64,000 bases of DNA from Fasciola hepatica (GCA_948099385.1 CANUEZ040000116.1:10546001-10610000); one strand, 5' to 3'; numbered from the stretch's first letter, positions 1 through 13,036 are shown. The notes: generated by a model not told the origin, from the sequence alone. Numbers and translations: made by a program.

Positions 1-46
1 TAACCACTACTCCAATGATACAAAGCAACTGTTCTGTTTTTAATGT
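1..46. repeat. Partial copy of a dispersed repeat
   Basis: The first 46 bases match positions 2592-2637 with a few substitutions; the shared core is AACCACTACT, then AATGATAC, then CTGTT. The window edge cuts the copy, so its full extent is unknown. The second copy lies immediately beside the SINE at 2283-2590, so this may be flanking or leader sequence of that family. Confidence 0.6.
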
Positions 47-769
47 TACTAATATTGCCACTTGGTGACTTGAACAGTAATTCATCACTTACAACCCATA
101 GGTAGTTTGTTATTTTGTTTTCATCAAAGATCTGAAGTAGGTTGCAAAGGTTGGCTATAATCCTACTTCCAGTTCATCTTATTCTGTTATTTCGAACTTA
201 GGAAAGAACGATCAACTTAGTTTTTCCTCCCTCTGCATGACGTTGTATTTTTTCTCCCGAGTAAGACAGTGCCGCAAATCCCTGGCGGAAATTTATGTTT
301 ATTTTGCGAGCTTATGAGTTACCGTATTCCAGTGATTCGGATGTCAACTGCCGAACACACCAGATTGATCACTTGTTCATGAAAAAATCGTGATCCATCC
401 TTCTCTGGCCCTAAGCTTCAATGATTTTGTGAAAAGAAAACGATAGGTTTGGTACCCGGGGACTTCTTTTATGTACCCAAACTTCTCAAAAATCGGTCGC
501 AAACAAAATGTACCTACAAAAAAGCAAGAAAAGCATTGATTTACGCAGGATGCTATGCTATTTGACAACCCTTTTTGGAAGCAAAATCAGGGCTATCTAA
601 ATAAGTATTTCAGAAACAAGAACATTCGCAACCAGTCGCCCAAACTGTTCCAAAAAACGTCGCAGAAATCTGTTTTTTATTATTTGAAAACCTGTTGAAT
701 TCGGCTGTCACACTTCTGATAAGTTAGATAAGAGATTCTCATTTCCATTAGTGAGCTGTTCTCCTTTCA

Positions 770-809
<40 letters not shown>

Positions 810-2282
810 AGCAGCATATCAAAATTCTAACTTTCATTTAGAAAAACTTATTGAGTAGAATACTCCTGAGTAGTCCATCAGAATGCGTTTTCTCACAATT
901 TTTAAGAGTTGATGAATTTGGGGCGTAAATGGTTGGCATTATTTATGCATCAAGATCGACTGCTTATCCACTGAATAACTGAGAAAAATACGTGCACCAT
1001 GGTGCAAAGGCTTCAGTAGATAGAACATAGTTCATAGAAAAACTACCGGTGATTTGTTTGCTCCAAGTAAAGTAAAAAGACACTCGGAATGAAAAGAGAT
1101 TTGAGAGATGGACGAAGTTGCTTGTTCGTGCGCTATGAGATGGTCCACAGTAATTTCACCAAACGACTGTTGAGATCGCAAAAAAGGCTATTTCTTTGAG
1201 AATCGTTTGAGGTACTGTTTAATTCTGCAAAATTGTTCGTGAGCCTTCTTCCCTAGTACTACTGTTGTGGGAGGCAAAGTGCACATCGGTTTTGACAGAC
1301 CCCCGGTGTGCTTTAATTCAGAAATACCCTGGTTTTTCGAAGAAAGTCACACAAGGTTCCAATAAGATGAACCGGAATCCTTTACTCGGCTAATAACTCA
1401 CGGATAAAAATTGTAGCATCCGGGTAAAACACCCGCCATAATGTGCTGAATACAATGGATTTTGTAGCTTACACTGGGCAGCAAATCTTCTGGGCTTCTG
1501 CTAAAGTGTATATAACGTGAACATAGCTTTTTTCACTCTAATTAGTACGTAGTATTTCACTGAGAAATAGCACGTGATGTACAGGTGTATGCTAACAGTT
1601 GGTTATCGCATATGCTTCTGGTGAACGTTTCCAAAACAACAGAGGATTTTTGCGGCGGATTGAACGGTATAGCTGATTGAAGTGGGCTAGGAAACAAACA
1701 AGTCAGGAAACAAATTGCCTTATGAAATCCATTGTCCGTTCTTATTCTGTGAGTCATATATATTGTTATGTATTGGTATGAGTACGAATAACTGAAAACG
1801 ATCTTGTCCGCCACGTTGTTTATTCTCAAATCTAATTCAGTTGCATCGCTCTTTCTAGATGTTTATGAGGCACAATCAAACATGACTCCCTAGGTGGTGC
1901 ATTTCGGCTAGCAGACTGGAGCTGTATCTAAATCAGTGTTTACATCCTGAATGAATTCGTCTTTTCTTCTCGTCTATATCTCACAGTACGCAGTTTAACA
2001 TATTCACTAAACAAGTAGTTCACTACTACATCAGCTTCTATGGAATACGGAGTCTCGCACAATAGATGCACAAACGTTTTAATCCTTCTGTCGTTCCAAC
2101 GGGTAAAATCAGTTTCTTTGATTATTGTTTGAACAATTCAGAGTAATGATCAGTTTTAACATTTTCGCTCAGACATTCCTTCAGGTTATAAAATGTTTCA
2201 TTGACACGAAGAGTCTGAATTTTATATGATGGAAGAAATTCGACTTTCGGACCGAGTAAGTACCGGATAATTAGGATGGACC
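47..2282. other. Non-coding, no gene seen
   Basis: AT-rich sequence with only short open frames that lack splice context or recognisable protein similarity. The one structured element is an AAT microsatellite, listed separately. Confidence 0.6.
771..806. repeat. (AAT)12 microsatellite
   Basis: Twelve uninterrupted AAT units, read directly. Confidence 0.97.
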
Positions 2283-2590
2283 TTAAATAAGTGGCTTACT
2301 TTTAAAAACTAGGCACAAGAAACTGAACCGAACTGTACATATTGCCTCTCGGACAACACGCATGTCCAGTCCGGGGAAGAACGTCTTAAAGAGACCTACA
2401 GATACAACAACCGTTACGTGGTAATCCATGGTGTGACCACAGATAAAGGAAAACCCACTTGCATTTTTGACATCCGCGAGCCGGAACCGAACCAGTGAAA
2501 TTCCGATCAACGGGCGGACACTTTGCCAACTGAGCTATCGCGGTACGGCCAGTCTGGTGTGAACAAGGCCAGTGGATATCTATGGTGCGT
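2283..2590 (-). mobile_element. tRNA-derived SINE (family B)
   Basis: On the minus strand the element opens with a tRNA-like head. Box A reads TAGCTCAGTTGG (plus 2526-2537) and box B reads GGTTCGGTTCC (plus 2483-2493), the spacing expected of an internal RNA polymerase III promoter. The tRNA-unrelated body continues to about 2283. Part of that body, around CATGGATTACCACGTAACGG, recurs in the opposite orientation at 44429-44540, which shows it is a dispersed family. A weaker head of the same type is seen near 10015. The 75-codon open frame across it is incidental. Confidence 0.65.
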
Positions 2591-2591
2591 G

Positions 2592-2637
2592 AACCACTAC
2601 TTTAATGATACGAAGCAGCTGTTTTGCTTTCAATTCA
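2592..2637. repeat. Second copy of the window-start repeat
   Basis: Matches positions 1-46. It directly abuts the family B SINE head, so it may be part of a longer composite repeat. Confidence 0.6.
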
Positions 2638-5600
2638 CTGCGCCAGACTCGTCGATATGTTTCCAATGGGATGAACAGCAAAAGGTTTAATGTACTCCAG
2701 TGGACATTGTAGATTACTATGCATTATGTATATATATGTATATATTATTGGCACTGGCAAACTGAGTCTTGTATACTGAAAAACCTGTTTATATCTTTTT
2801 AGCTGTTTGGGTAATACTAAACTGTTCTGACAGATTACCTGAAAAACAGTTGTGACTGTAGCTATTCCAGTTAGGTTTTACAGTAGTAAAATTGCTCAAC
2901 CCTGATCACACCTTCTACGGTGTGTTGGTTGTATATTCTGTCTGCTTTGTAGAGATACGCCTACCAATTACGGTTGTCAACATGTATTTGCCTAAATTAC
3001 TGACTGCTTTACGCATGTGGTCGTTGGAGGGAGGGCGGGGGAACCAATACGACTGTACATCATATTCTTACACACCCAACACTTCGGTTAGGAATTGGGG
3101 GAAATCTTCACCGGCTTTATAGGTCCCGTGATGAATATTTGGTAAGCACGTACATTCACATATGGCGTGAGCTGAGCTTTTCCATCCAAAACACTAGTCT
3201 TCTAAACATATGGTACACGCACTCCATTGATGTCCCACATGCTTTATGCGGGATAGTTCATTTATGGCACGAAAAGTATGACACAGTTATTGCTGGAGGA
3301 ATGCCGAGGAATACGATCAGTGTACACCGGAATTAATACAAAGTTTCTGAAACAGTAATCCGGGTAAAAATCCTGTAAATGTGCATTCAGGAGGGTTGAA
3401 CTGAAACAGTTCAGTTTATCAGTTTCAGAGGTACTTATAAGCCAGACTGCAAGGGATTTCAGCCTATATGAAGTGCACCATTGCCCAAAAAACATGAAAA
3501 AATGTCCATCAATTTCAGGATTTGTGCAGGACTACTCCTGATGTATTTCCAACCTTCCCACTCCTGATCAAACACCTTTTGCGTTGCGAGGCGCAGCCAC
3601 CTGGCAACTGAGATTAGCATGAATTATTCGGGAGAAATTCACTGTAAACAAAACATTACCTGTTTAAGCAGAGTGCTCATCGTCAACTACCATGGGGGCA
3701 TGTGCATCTCTAGTTAGGATTGGTACCACGCTTTAGCTAGGGAACTACCCTTTACTGGTTACTGCCAGAAAAGTAGGATAGATGGAATACACTTTAACTT
3801 GAAAAGAAGCACTGGAAGGTGTCTGGAATGTGAACTGACTCTTCAGATATCTCTTCTGAGCCCATTTTATGACAGAAGTCAACCACTAGCCCTTGGGCCA
3901 AATGCATCACATAGTGACGTTTATTTAAATGCTTTAAATCGGAGAAGGGCAGTTCACCTCAGAAACCAGAGTTAAACCCGGTTCACGTATTCCAAGGACA
4001 GTAGTTTGGCACTTTTCTCCAGATTTAGGGTGGAACAAATAGACTGCCTTCTTTGTTAGCCAGTAACCTCAGGTGCAAAAAAAAACAATCACAACAAAAT
4101 GATATCAACCTTCCGCCGTAGGATGGAGCAACATGGAAAACCTTTCACGGGTATTCCCCGGATCGAGTGCTGATAGTTAACGATGAAGTTCTCAAGCTAC
4201 GAACCTTGAGAAAACCTGTTCTTAGTAGGCTAGGTATAAGTTTTTTGGCCGGCAGTTTAGAAAGATTCTCAGTCGAGATTCCATAACTATTATCACTGCG
4301 CTCAGAGTTTACACGTCTAACTGATGAATTAAACCTCTTGGCTTGAACCGTTTATTGGTAATTGTTATGATTTTGTGTAAGCCGAAGCCTATTTGCTCGA
4401 GACTGGCGTGCGTTGGACTGAGAATACACGTAAGTTATTTGCTGAAAATGTTTGCAATTTGTTCAGTCAACAAAGCAATGGAGAGTGTGCAACACTTCTG
4501 CTTCGCAAAATTAAAAATGTGACGTGATGGAATTCGGTGCCTGAGCCACCCTAAATTTCGTGTTCCAGTGGTGTTTCAGGGGACTTCAGTCGGAATTTGG
4601 AAAATGCTGCAAGCTCATGGAAACCCCATATATATTTGCCAATATCGGTTATTCTATCGATGGATTAACTTTTTAGTGTTCCTGGAGGAAACATTCTCCA
4701 TCCGTAACATTTAAAACCAGAAAACTCGAAACTTAATTACAGTTTCTGGATTCTACGAACGTCTGCGGGAATAATCACTCACCCTGTCTCATAACAATAA
4801 AGTTTGGATCGATTTACACAACGGAACGGTTCGCAGAAGATACACTGATTGGATAAGAGTTGGAAACCCGTTTGAGCCTCGGGGAGATTATTCGGGAAGT
4901 GTATTGGGATCGGAGAAGCTAGACACACGAATAATTCTATTCACACCAACCACAGCCCATTATATTCAGGGTGCTCTTCATTTATGAGCCATTTATCATC
5001 ACAAGAAACAAACAAAATCGTAAGTGGCTGATTCTTTTCCTTGCAGAGCTTGAATGGATACTCTGACTGTTGATTTTAGCTGAAATGCATACTTACTCGT
5101 GTACTTTCCACCAGCCTGAAAACCCCCAGATAGCATCGTTTTATACGCTAATGACAATCAAATAAAATGGTTGCAGTTCAGCTGCAAAATGCATACTTTT
5201 TCCTTATTTACTTTCTGCATTTGAGAATGCCCTAACCTTTGCAGAAGTAACACATACGTGAAATTGCCGGTTTGTTTGTATTCTGACTTCAGTTTCAAGC
5301 AATTCAATTATCACTGCACCCCTACTCAGTAGGTATCAATAGGAACCTTGCCAAATGTGACACACTTGCTCAAAAAATGAGTGGACAGAGCTTTAATTAT
5401 ATCAAGCAACCTGCTACGATACAAATACCACTCAGTATGGACGTGATTGCCAAAGGCCAGCTTATTCCGCTCCGAGATCGCAATTAGCGCTAATGCTAGA
5501 CATGCTAATAAGTGAGAATGCGATCGATTTTTCATGTTGTTCATAGGGGCGTCAAAAGCTAACTACTGTCTCCGTGGAAATGATTCTGTTAGGCCTAGTT

Positions 5601-6142
5601 GGAAAAGATGATATATATATATATATATCATTCAGTTTGGCCAAAAATAATAGGTACTACCTGCTGCGAACTTTGGGTATCCACCAAGGTTGGAACTACC
5701 ACTGCTGAATCATTCACGATACATCAAGTAGTCCTTTTTATTTACCGATACCGAAGTTGAACTAATTTCCAATTTTCCATGTCATTTTACAATGGCTCTT
5801 TATAAATTCCATGCATTCACCCGCGTTGAAGCCCAGTTTCTCGAAGTTTTAATTGCTGTTAGCAATCATGTAAAACGCATATTTCTAAAGAATCATAGGC
5901 ACAAAGAAAGCATCCAACTGATTTGAGAGCTGTTCCGAGATATCATAACATCAATATCATACTGAAACATTTGTTCCCTTTTAGGAAAATTATGAGAATT
6001 TATCAACTTGCAACGAGAATCAGTTAAGCAGTACCATGCCGGACGTGATTACAAAAGTCGAAATTTTGAATCACTTACTTGTAGACTGTGACCAATTAGA
6101 CAACAAACTTGCTGTTCATCTCCATCATCGATCCAAGGACAT
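2638..6142. other. Non-coding, no gene seen
   Basis: No frame with protein-like character and no structured repeat was recognised, apart from an (AT)9 tract at 5611-5628. Confidence 0.55.
5611..5628. repeat. (AT)9 microsatellite
   Basis: Uninterrupted AT dinucleotides, read directly. Confidence 0.95.
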
Positions 6143-6430
6143 TCACTGACTTATTACCCGTTGAAGCCTTTTTCTACGCAGTTCAGTAATCCCTATACCA
6201 CATTTTGTGGAACCCACTGTAAACGGTGTACGCGCTGTCAATTCCCTCCCTATCATCAGTATAAAAGGTGTGTGGATTCGACTAGAGACACATTTTCTTA
6301 CTTCGGAATGATCAGCTTTAAATGTGGCATTTTTCAACTCGAAGAAAAACCTGGTAAAAAGGTGCCCATCATAATATGGACGAAAAGCGAACAAAACACC
6401 ACGTAAATTCCATACGGAAATCAATATCAC
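6143..6430 (-). pseudogene. Possible gypsy integrase fragment
   Basis: A 95-codon minus-strand frame contains TPFILMIGREL preceded by a short polar stretch. This resembles the segment just after the catalytic core of Ty3/gypsy integrases, where a TPF/TPx-LxxGRE pattern is usual. Nothing else of a pol gene was recognised on either side, so it would be an isolated relic. The match is short, and a plus-strand frame of similar length overlaps it, so a chance resemblance is possible. Confidence 0.35.
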
Positions 6431-8830
6431 CAGTTTAAATGAATTTTAGGATATTTCAATCCGTTTGGACAAACTTACACATTGTCCGTTGCTGTATGTA
6501 CCGCAGCTTGCTAGCTGTCCGATAGGCCGCAAACCGTATGGAATCAAACTGACGTGCTCCTGAACCGACAAGAAAAGATACAAAACGAGGAAAATTGAAC
6601 AAGAACTTCATTGAGGTAGTCTTCGAAAAGCAAAATAAACAACCATGGTGTTAAAAGACTGATTGTGTAATTGAGGTTTTTTGGCCCCTGTGTTTTCATT
6701 GTGGACTTATTTGGCAACAGCTTTCAATCGTCAGTGGATAAGGGAGAGAAAGTTTATTTGATTTATTACAAACTACTTTTTTATGCTCATCTATAGAACT
6801 CCATCACGTCTGGTATCTGTTATTTTACAGTCTGCAATCTAGTGTCCATTCACGTTTCATTTTATCCATTGTTTCACTGTGTTTCATGTCAACAAAAATA
6901 AAATGTAATCGCAAATGTAAGGGAGCATATATAACACAGGATACGTCTTATCAAAATTGTAAGAGTATGCTAGACTGGTACCAACCATTTACTTTCATTT
7001 CAAAAAGGATGCTGGTTCTTCAATTCTACAGCTTGAAATTCTTATTTAAAACACCTTCAGAGCTCACCATGAATACTTGTTTCCGTATAATGAACCCGAA
7101 AGCCTATCCATAGAGGGAATTTAGGTAGCACATTAAGGGAAATTCCAAATTGATAAATGAGAAAGGGCGTTTAAACTATTTTTCAAAACGTATTCCATAG
7201 TATTCAGTAATTCACTTATCGAAAATGCGGATTTCTCCTCTTTGGGTTGATAGCTTAGCTGGTAGGGCAGGGGCATTACTCAACGGAGCCAAAATATGGC
7301 GTCGTTTATAGCAATCTGACAAAACCAGAATCCTTTGTAAATGAATTGATTAGTATCGGAGTCGTCTTCAGCCCATATCGTTTTCATTCCAGTTCGTCAC
7401 TGCATGACACACTCGATCATTGCAACACGGTTGCTTACCAGCGATTGGGTTTGATATTGCTCGCGGGATAAAGGATAAATGGCTGGATCAGTCATGAATG
7501 TTTTCTGTGCACTAGACGGTTACATCCTACTCCGAATTCGCCAAACTGCCTTTCACAATCCTTGGCCCGGGAGATCATGTGGAGATCATGATGAGAAACT
7601 TCAAGAGATTTAGGTTAAAGCCAGAAATATACACTCAGCAGATAGTCCACTTTAGATATTTAGAGTAACGCGGAAAGAAGCAGAGTCTAATAACAGTGCA
7701 ACTTTTATGGTTAGTACGTGAATCATTTTTGAGTAGATGGGGAAGCAGTTATTAACCGGCCAGTTCAAACTTCTTATCTCATTTTGTTCGCAGACCGTCC
7801 ACGGCAAAATATAGCGGGTGAGTTTCTTTGAAGTTGCAATATCCTCAATTTTCTGCGTTTATTGCTTCGAATTTTTTCCACTGGTCACTCATCAGCTGTG
7901 GGCGTAAACGGGACTCATTTGATTACTGGGACCCCTACGGTCAAAGTTATTTGACGTCACCTTGAGAATTTTTTATCCAAGATTTCGGTTTTGAAACTGG
8001 AAGCCACACGGATTCCTCTATCCTTGACTTCCAATTAACTAAGTAACTTTTTAACTATCTCAGTGGTATATGAGTTCTGTTGATCTTCATTGAAAAATGA
8101 TCGTACCCGCCCTATATTCATGAGATTGAAAAATATTTTTTCCCTTGAGGGAAAATTTCCAGTGGTACTGAAATGGTGCATCCAGCCGTCTATCTAACAC
8201 CAATTCACTACTGAAAACAATGATTGCATCCTGCAATTGCTTTCATCCGTGTTCGAAATCATCAACGGTGCATATCTAGGAAGCCTCAACTCCAACTTCC
8301 GTAAATATACATCGGGGAATGCTGACAAATAAACAAGGAGAGCTTTGTTTAGTATCTAGTAAAAGCAGCAACCACTAATTGCTGTTATTCATCAGAGGTC
8401 TAGTTACAATATGTACGATACCCATTATTGCACCACTTGTGAAAAATGCTACGTCTAGCGTTAATGCTATTTACCCAAAGTTGTCAGTGAGCAGTGCCTC
8501 TCCACCATCGTGCAAACTCGAAGATGTCTACGGTATTTTGTTTCTTTAGTGAGTTGCAGGATGTTTAACTTCGGCAATAAAAAAGTCTGATTATATCTAT
8601 CGAGAAGACTACCAACTTATCAAGAAAGTCCTTCATTTTAGATGATAAGATCCCAGCAGTGACAGAACGACAATAACTTTTGCAAAAAAATGTTCCACCG
8701 AATAACTTTTTTTTTAAATCAACTGTGGGTAAAACATTAGGTCCTGCCTGTACGATAAAAAACAGTCTCCCAAGTAATTATTTTTATGGACTAGATTTCT
8801 CACTTCTAAAAGAAATCAGTAATTTCATAA
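6431..8830. other. Non-coding, with a tRNA-like box A near 7250
   Basis: No gene recognised. Around 7247-7275 the plus strand reads TTGATAGCTTAGCTGGTAGG, which resembles a tRNA box A and may be the head of a decayed family B SINE. No box B was found downstream at the right distance, so it is not called separately. Confidence 0.5.
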
Positions 8831-9050
8831 ATATAATATGATTCATCATGCAGCTTGAACGCTCAACTCACCATTGAAAACTATGGAAGCACTGTACAGC
8901 AGTTTCATCCTTGTTGGGAATCATCAGCAGTGCACATCCACCAAGCCCCCCGGGGACTCGAACCCGGGATGAACGACTGTGAATCGAACACCTTAACCAC
9001 AAGGCTATCCGGGCTGGCTCTCAACGGTTTGTTGAACATCTACACTACAT
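8831..9050 (-). mobile_element. tRNA-derived SINE (family A), left arm
   Basis: This 220-bp segment is an exact reverse complement of 9151-9370. Read on the minus strand it is a family A SINE: a short 5' leader, a tRNA-like head with GGATAGCCTTGTGGTTAAGG (box A region) and GGGTTCGAGTCCC (box B), then a tRNA-unrelated body ending in an AT-rich tail. The 3' end stops at the AT-rich ATATAATATG, shorter than the copies at 9151 and 43634. The identical 65-codon frames in both arms are by-products of the repeat. Confidence 0.85.
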
Positions 9051-9370
9051 GATATAGCACCCTTCCGTCACTGGCTTTTGAACGGTAACAACCCGTTTCC
9101 CACACAGCGATCGACTCCTATGATGGATGACTTCTCTGTAGGGGCCTACAATGTAGTGTAGATGTTCAACAAACCGTTGAGAGCCAGCCCGGATAGCCTT
9201 GTGGTTAAGGTGTTCGATTCACAGTCGTTCATCCCGGGTTCGAGTCCCCGGGGGGCTTGGTGGATGTGCACTGCTGATGATTCCCAACAAGGATGAAACT
9301 GCTGTACAGTGCTTCCATAGTTTTCAATGGTGAGTTGAGCGTTCAAGCTGCATGATGAATCATATTATAT
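8831..9370. repeat. Perfect 220-bp inverted repeat, 100-bp spacer
   Basis: Positions 8831-9050 and 9151-9370 are exact reverse complements with no mismatch found by eye; the pairing stops at both the inner and outer edges. The arms are two head-to-head SINEs. A transcript across it would fold into a very long hairpin. Confidence 0.9.
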
Positions 9371-9402
9371 ACAAATCGAATCTCCTACTACTCAATTGCA
9401 AA
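9151..9402 (+). mobile_element. tRNA-derived SINE (family A), right arm
   Basis: Plus-strand family A SINE with box A at about 9190-9210 and box B GGGTTCGAGTCCC at about 9237-9249. The tail after 9370 (CGAATCTCCTACTACTCA) also occurs, reverse-complemented, beside the copy at 43634, so the full SINE reaches about 9400. The sequence AATTTCATAAAT follows at about 9403-9414 and also precedes the left arm at 8821-8832. This suggests a target-site duplication enclosing the whole pair. Confidence 0.85.
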
Positions 9403-9414
9403 TTTCATAAATGT

Positions 9415-12400
9415 ACTGATTGCAAAACCAAGAAGTCTATGAATCTGGATGGTTTCTGAGTGTAACTGCGTAATGCTTGCCGTTACCAAGGAAAAAATTC
9501 AGAAACGTTTTTGCTGCATCTGTTAGTGCAAGAAATGTACATTATTTGTTTTTTCCTTATGCAATACAGTTTGTTGCCTATTTCACGACGTGTTGCCATT
9601 GTGCCTCGAATGCGATTATTCTAGTCAACGAATGTCTCTCACAGGGCACTTCTTATGCGATATATTTGGCCGAATACTTTCTGCCCACAGCTACTGGAAT
9701 AATGCGAAACGATTTAAACAAAGCGACGCTGTGCGTAGTTGAAAATGCACGTGCATTTTTCGCATGCTATAGTTCAAGCCGCGAACAGAATTCCCACCAA
9801 TGATGTTTGCTTACCGGGCATTGGCTTTGCCAGCTGAAGCTACGTTGGGCGGCTAATCGGGTGCGAATGACTCGACTGAGTATCCACTGATGCACAACCT
9901 ATATTCTAGTGATACAAAACAAATGATTATAACTAGAACAGATGCCAAGTATCATTAAAATAATAGTTTCGCATCTTTGGATATCTGCATGTGGTGTCTG
10001 CTCCCGATCAGCTGTACTGCGATAGCTCTGTTGGTAGCACAACTATCTGATCAACGAGAGATGTGCGGCCGAATTCTGGCGTATTACCTGGATGTTTGGA
10101 TGTGGCACTACCTGCAGCTTCCTGCTTGCTCCTGTAAATATTACATTGTTGGTTATCTGATAGTATTGCTTCCAAAACAAAGGTTCGTACGGTGGTATTC
10201 TTGGTAACTCATTTCCTTCATGGTCAAGATTTCTACCATGGTTCACTTTTTTAGTGGTAGACAGACATGGTGTGAGCTGAACTTCAGCTTTTCGTGTAGA
10301 AAGCTTTCTCATACTTTGGGATAGATACGTCCTGAAGGGAGTTTCAAAATAATCAGATCATCAAGGAAATCAAGCATTTGTCAATAGCGAAAGCTCTTTT
10401 CGGCATGTAAAGAATCAATGACGACACCATCAGTGGAACCATCGGGGATTTGCAGCCATCACAGCATAATTATCGACCCTCAGCTGCCACAGAACGTGTA
10501 ATGATAGACTGTGAGTACCCTAACCTAACGATCAAATCATCCAGGCGTCCAGTTAGCGGTGTGGTTCGACTCAGCATTACACGTTTTATTATTCTATTTG
10601 CACTGTCTTCGGACATGCTAACAATCAGGATTTGCTTTTTGACACTGAATGTCTAATCGTTCTGGAGACACTGGATAGTATTCTAAGACGTTTTTTGATG
10701 CACTGGGAATCAAAGTCTCCTTGGGCACGGTCCCGAGAACTTTTGAGCACCTAGGTAATAGACGCACGTGCAAATGCGTCCGACATTACCGCGGTTCTCA
10801 TGATTATCAATTCTCAACAGGTGGCCTCAGGTCAACGACACATTGCACTACCTTTCTTCTATCTGATTTTATTGATGTACTTAGAAATTACATTTGTTTT
10901 AACCTCAGAAACTTCTGCAAATCAGCAGGAGCTTCACGACCTTCAGTTCATTCCAATCGTGAGCTAATCAACTCGGAATTTTTTTAGGTATATGTTGACC
11001 AAAATATTTTGGGAACTTTAAAATCAAAATGTACTTTTTACAGGTATGGATAGGTAGTTAACTCTTCTGAATAGACTAATGGAAGTTTACTCTGTGGAGT
11101 GAAAACTTCGAAGTTTTCCAGTTCAATGGTTTCCGGTTCGCTGAACTGTTACCCATTTTTGCAAGTCACAGTTAATTTCTTGTCCTGCGGCTACATCCAA
11201 TCAGATGGTGCACGTTAATTTTCAAATCTTAGTGGTTTGTCGGTTTCGAGTTCTGTCCTATGATCCGGGAATAGTCCTCGGTTTGTTTCTAGCTTTGAAG
11301 GAGAGGTTTTTAGGTCAAACACATACTCCGAGAGATTCTCACAAAATGAGAGTTCCCAAGGTTTCTAACCAGAGTAAGAGGTCGTGCGATAACATTCTTC
11401 TCTGATGGGATTCTGACAGATGCACGGAACTGAAACCACTAGACTTGTTCCGTATAACTGGGTTTTGTAAGTGTAGATCTCGATGAAAGACGCTTGACCT
11501 AGTTAATCCACTTTGAACTACTTTGACTTTCTCAAAGGCCGGAACCACGCAGTTAGAGCAAGCAATACAGACGGATTGATAATTGTTACGATCTTGTAGT
11601 TTGTAGTAAATCTAGGAACTGTTCAGTATAGAACTTTCCACTGACAACTGAAAAACTGCAGAGCGGTTTGAGGTTAATACACATCATGCTGATTCGAGGT
11701 GTACATATGGAATCCGCCTCGTGGTTCACAACGCATATTCGACTTGAACAATAGTGTGAACCCGTCTGATGTGCGATGCATATAATTCATTGCCCGGGAG
11801 ATGAATCAATGGTACATAGCTCCCGTAAATACGCGATTACCAGTGATCTATTTAAACCGTACTTCATGTCAACCTCCAGAGGAAAACAGATAATCTTTCT
11901 GAAGTGAACAATCACTAGTCAGATTTTCATGCCCAATTCTTTTAAAAATATATGAAGTTCACAATTCAGACGAAAAACGAATTTTTTTGCCCTTGTTCGT
12001 CCATTTTGTCTGTGTTTTATGTTTGACCTCTAAATATTGCTTTTCAGAGGGAATAAGTGAATTCTTCCAATAATTAATCCAAAAGCAGTTGCAAAATTTC
12101 GATCCCCACCGGGTCGGTCATGCAAGTGTTTAAGTGTCAAAAGGCAAGTTAACTAAGTTTTATTGAATAACCACTCTTTCTGTCAGGGAGATTCTCCTTG
12201 AACTGCTCATATGCAAGTGAGTCTATCAAAGGAATATTTGCTTCCAGTTTCATTTAGTTCACATAGGTTTTTTCCACCAGTAGCTTTACATTTCAGTACG
12301 TCTCTTCTTTGCTACCAATGCACAGCATTACTCGGTTGCATTTGATAAAGGGCAAAAATTCATTAGAAAAAAAATGAGCATTTGAACGCAGGTAGACCGA

Positions 12401-12433
12401 CGGTAGCTTTTGACTCGTTGTCTAACGTTTGAC
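9415..12433. other. Non-coding, possible SINE head at 10015
   Basis: No gene recognised. Near 10015-10060 the plus strand reads TACTGCGATAGCTCTGTTGG, similar to the head of the family B SINE at 2.5 kb but decayed. The 108-codon frame at 9477-9803 has no recognisable similarity or splice context and is not called. Confidence 0.45.
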
Positions 12434-12612
12434 TCTCAACCGTTTGTTGAAAATACACATGTGATGAATATGCTCAACAAACGTTTGGGATTCAGCCCGA
12501 ATAGTCTAGTGGTTAGATGTTCGACTCGCAATCTTGCCCCTCGAGTTCGGGTCCCAGTGGGGCTTGGCGGATGTGCTGAGCTGAACAATAATACTGTTTA
12601 ATGAATCATATT
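12434..12612 (+). mobile_element. Decayed family A SINE with head-to-head fragment
   Basis: The plus-strand tRNA-like head starts near 12493, with AGTCTAGTGGTTAGATG as box A region and GAGTTCGGGTCCC as box B; a shortened body ends in AATGAATCATATT like the intact copies. Just upstream, 12434-12460 matches the 5' leader of the same SINE in reverse. Thus 12437-12450 and 12474-12487 form a 14-bp inverted repeat with two mismatches. This is the same head-to-head geometry as the pair at 8.8-9.4 kb, though older and mostly lost on the left side. Confidence 0.65.
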
Positions 12613-13036
12613 CTGACTATCTCAATATGGCTTTATCAAGCAGCGCGAAACTTATACCTTAAACACAGAAAGCTGTTCAGACTTAATGCCTGACCTGAGG
12701 AATGACTCCTGATCTTCAACACCCTTCAGCTAACTTCACGATTACCGATGCCAGGATTACTGTTTTCCCGAATTTGGATGAAGCTGCGACAAGGTCAGTG
12801 ACCACATATCTCCAGATTTCATTTACTTCTCTCAGCCTGATGAAAAGGTTTCTGAGACCTACAGTGAAGCGATATGACCAGATCAAGGCAAACTGTCTCC
12901 CAATAGACAACCGGAGGTCATTTCAACGCCACAGTCCGTGGGTTTCCAATGCAATTTCTGGTGCAAATACTCAGGAGACTGAGTATGTTGACGTTGTCTG
13001 TAGGACCGTGAGCGTTTCATACTAGACAAAACAGTG

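Noticed and set aside
8940..9250. Genuine tRNA genes at the tRNA-like heads (also 2440-2540, 12490, 34641, 43800)
   Set aside because: Each is followed by a dispersed SINE body or has an imperfect cloverleaf, so SINE or tRNA pseudogene is the better call.
8855..9346. Two identical 65-codon frames on opposite strands
   Set aside because: They are the same SINE read through in both arms of the inverted repeat, not genes.
9477..9803. 108-codon plus-strand frame
   Set aside because: No similarity, no splice context and no repeat evidence; treated as chance.
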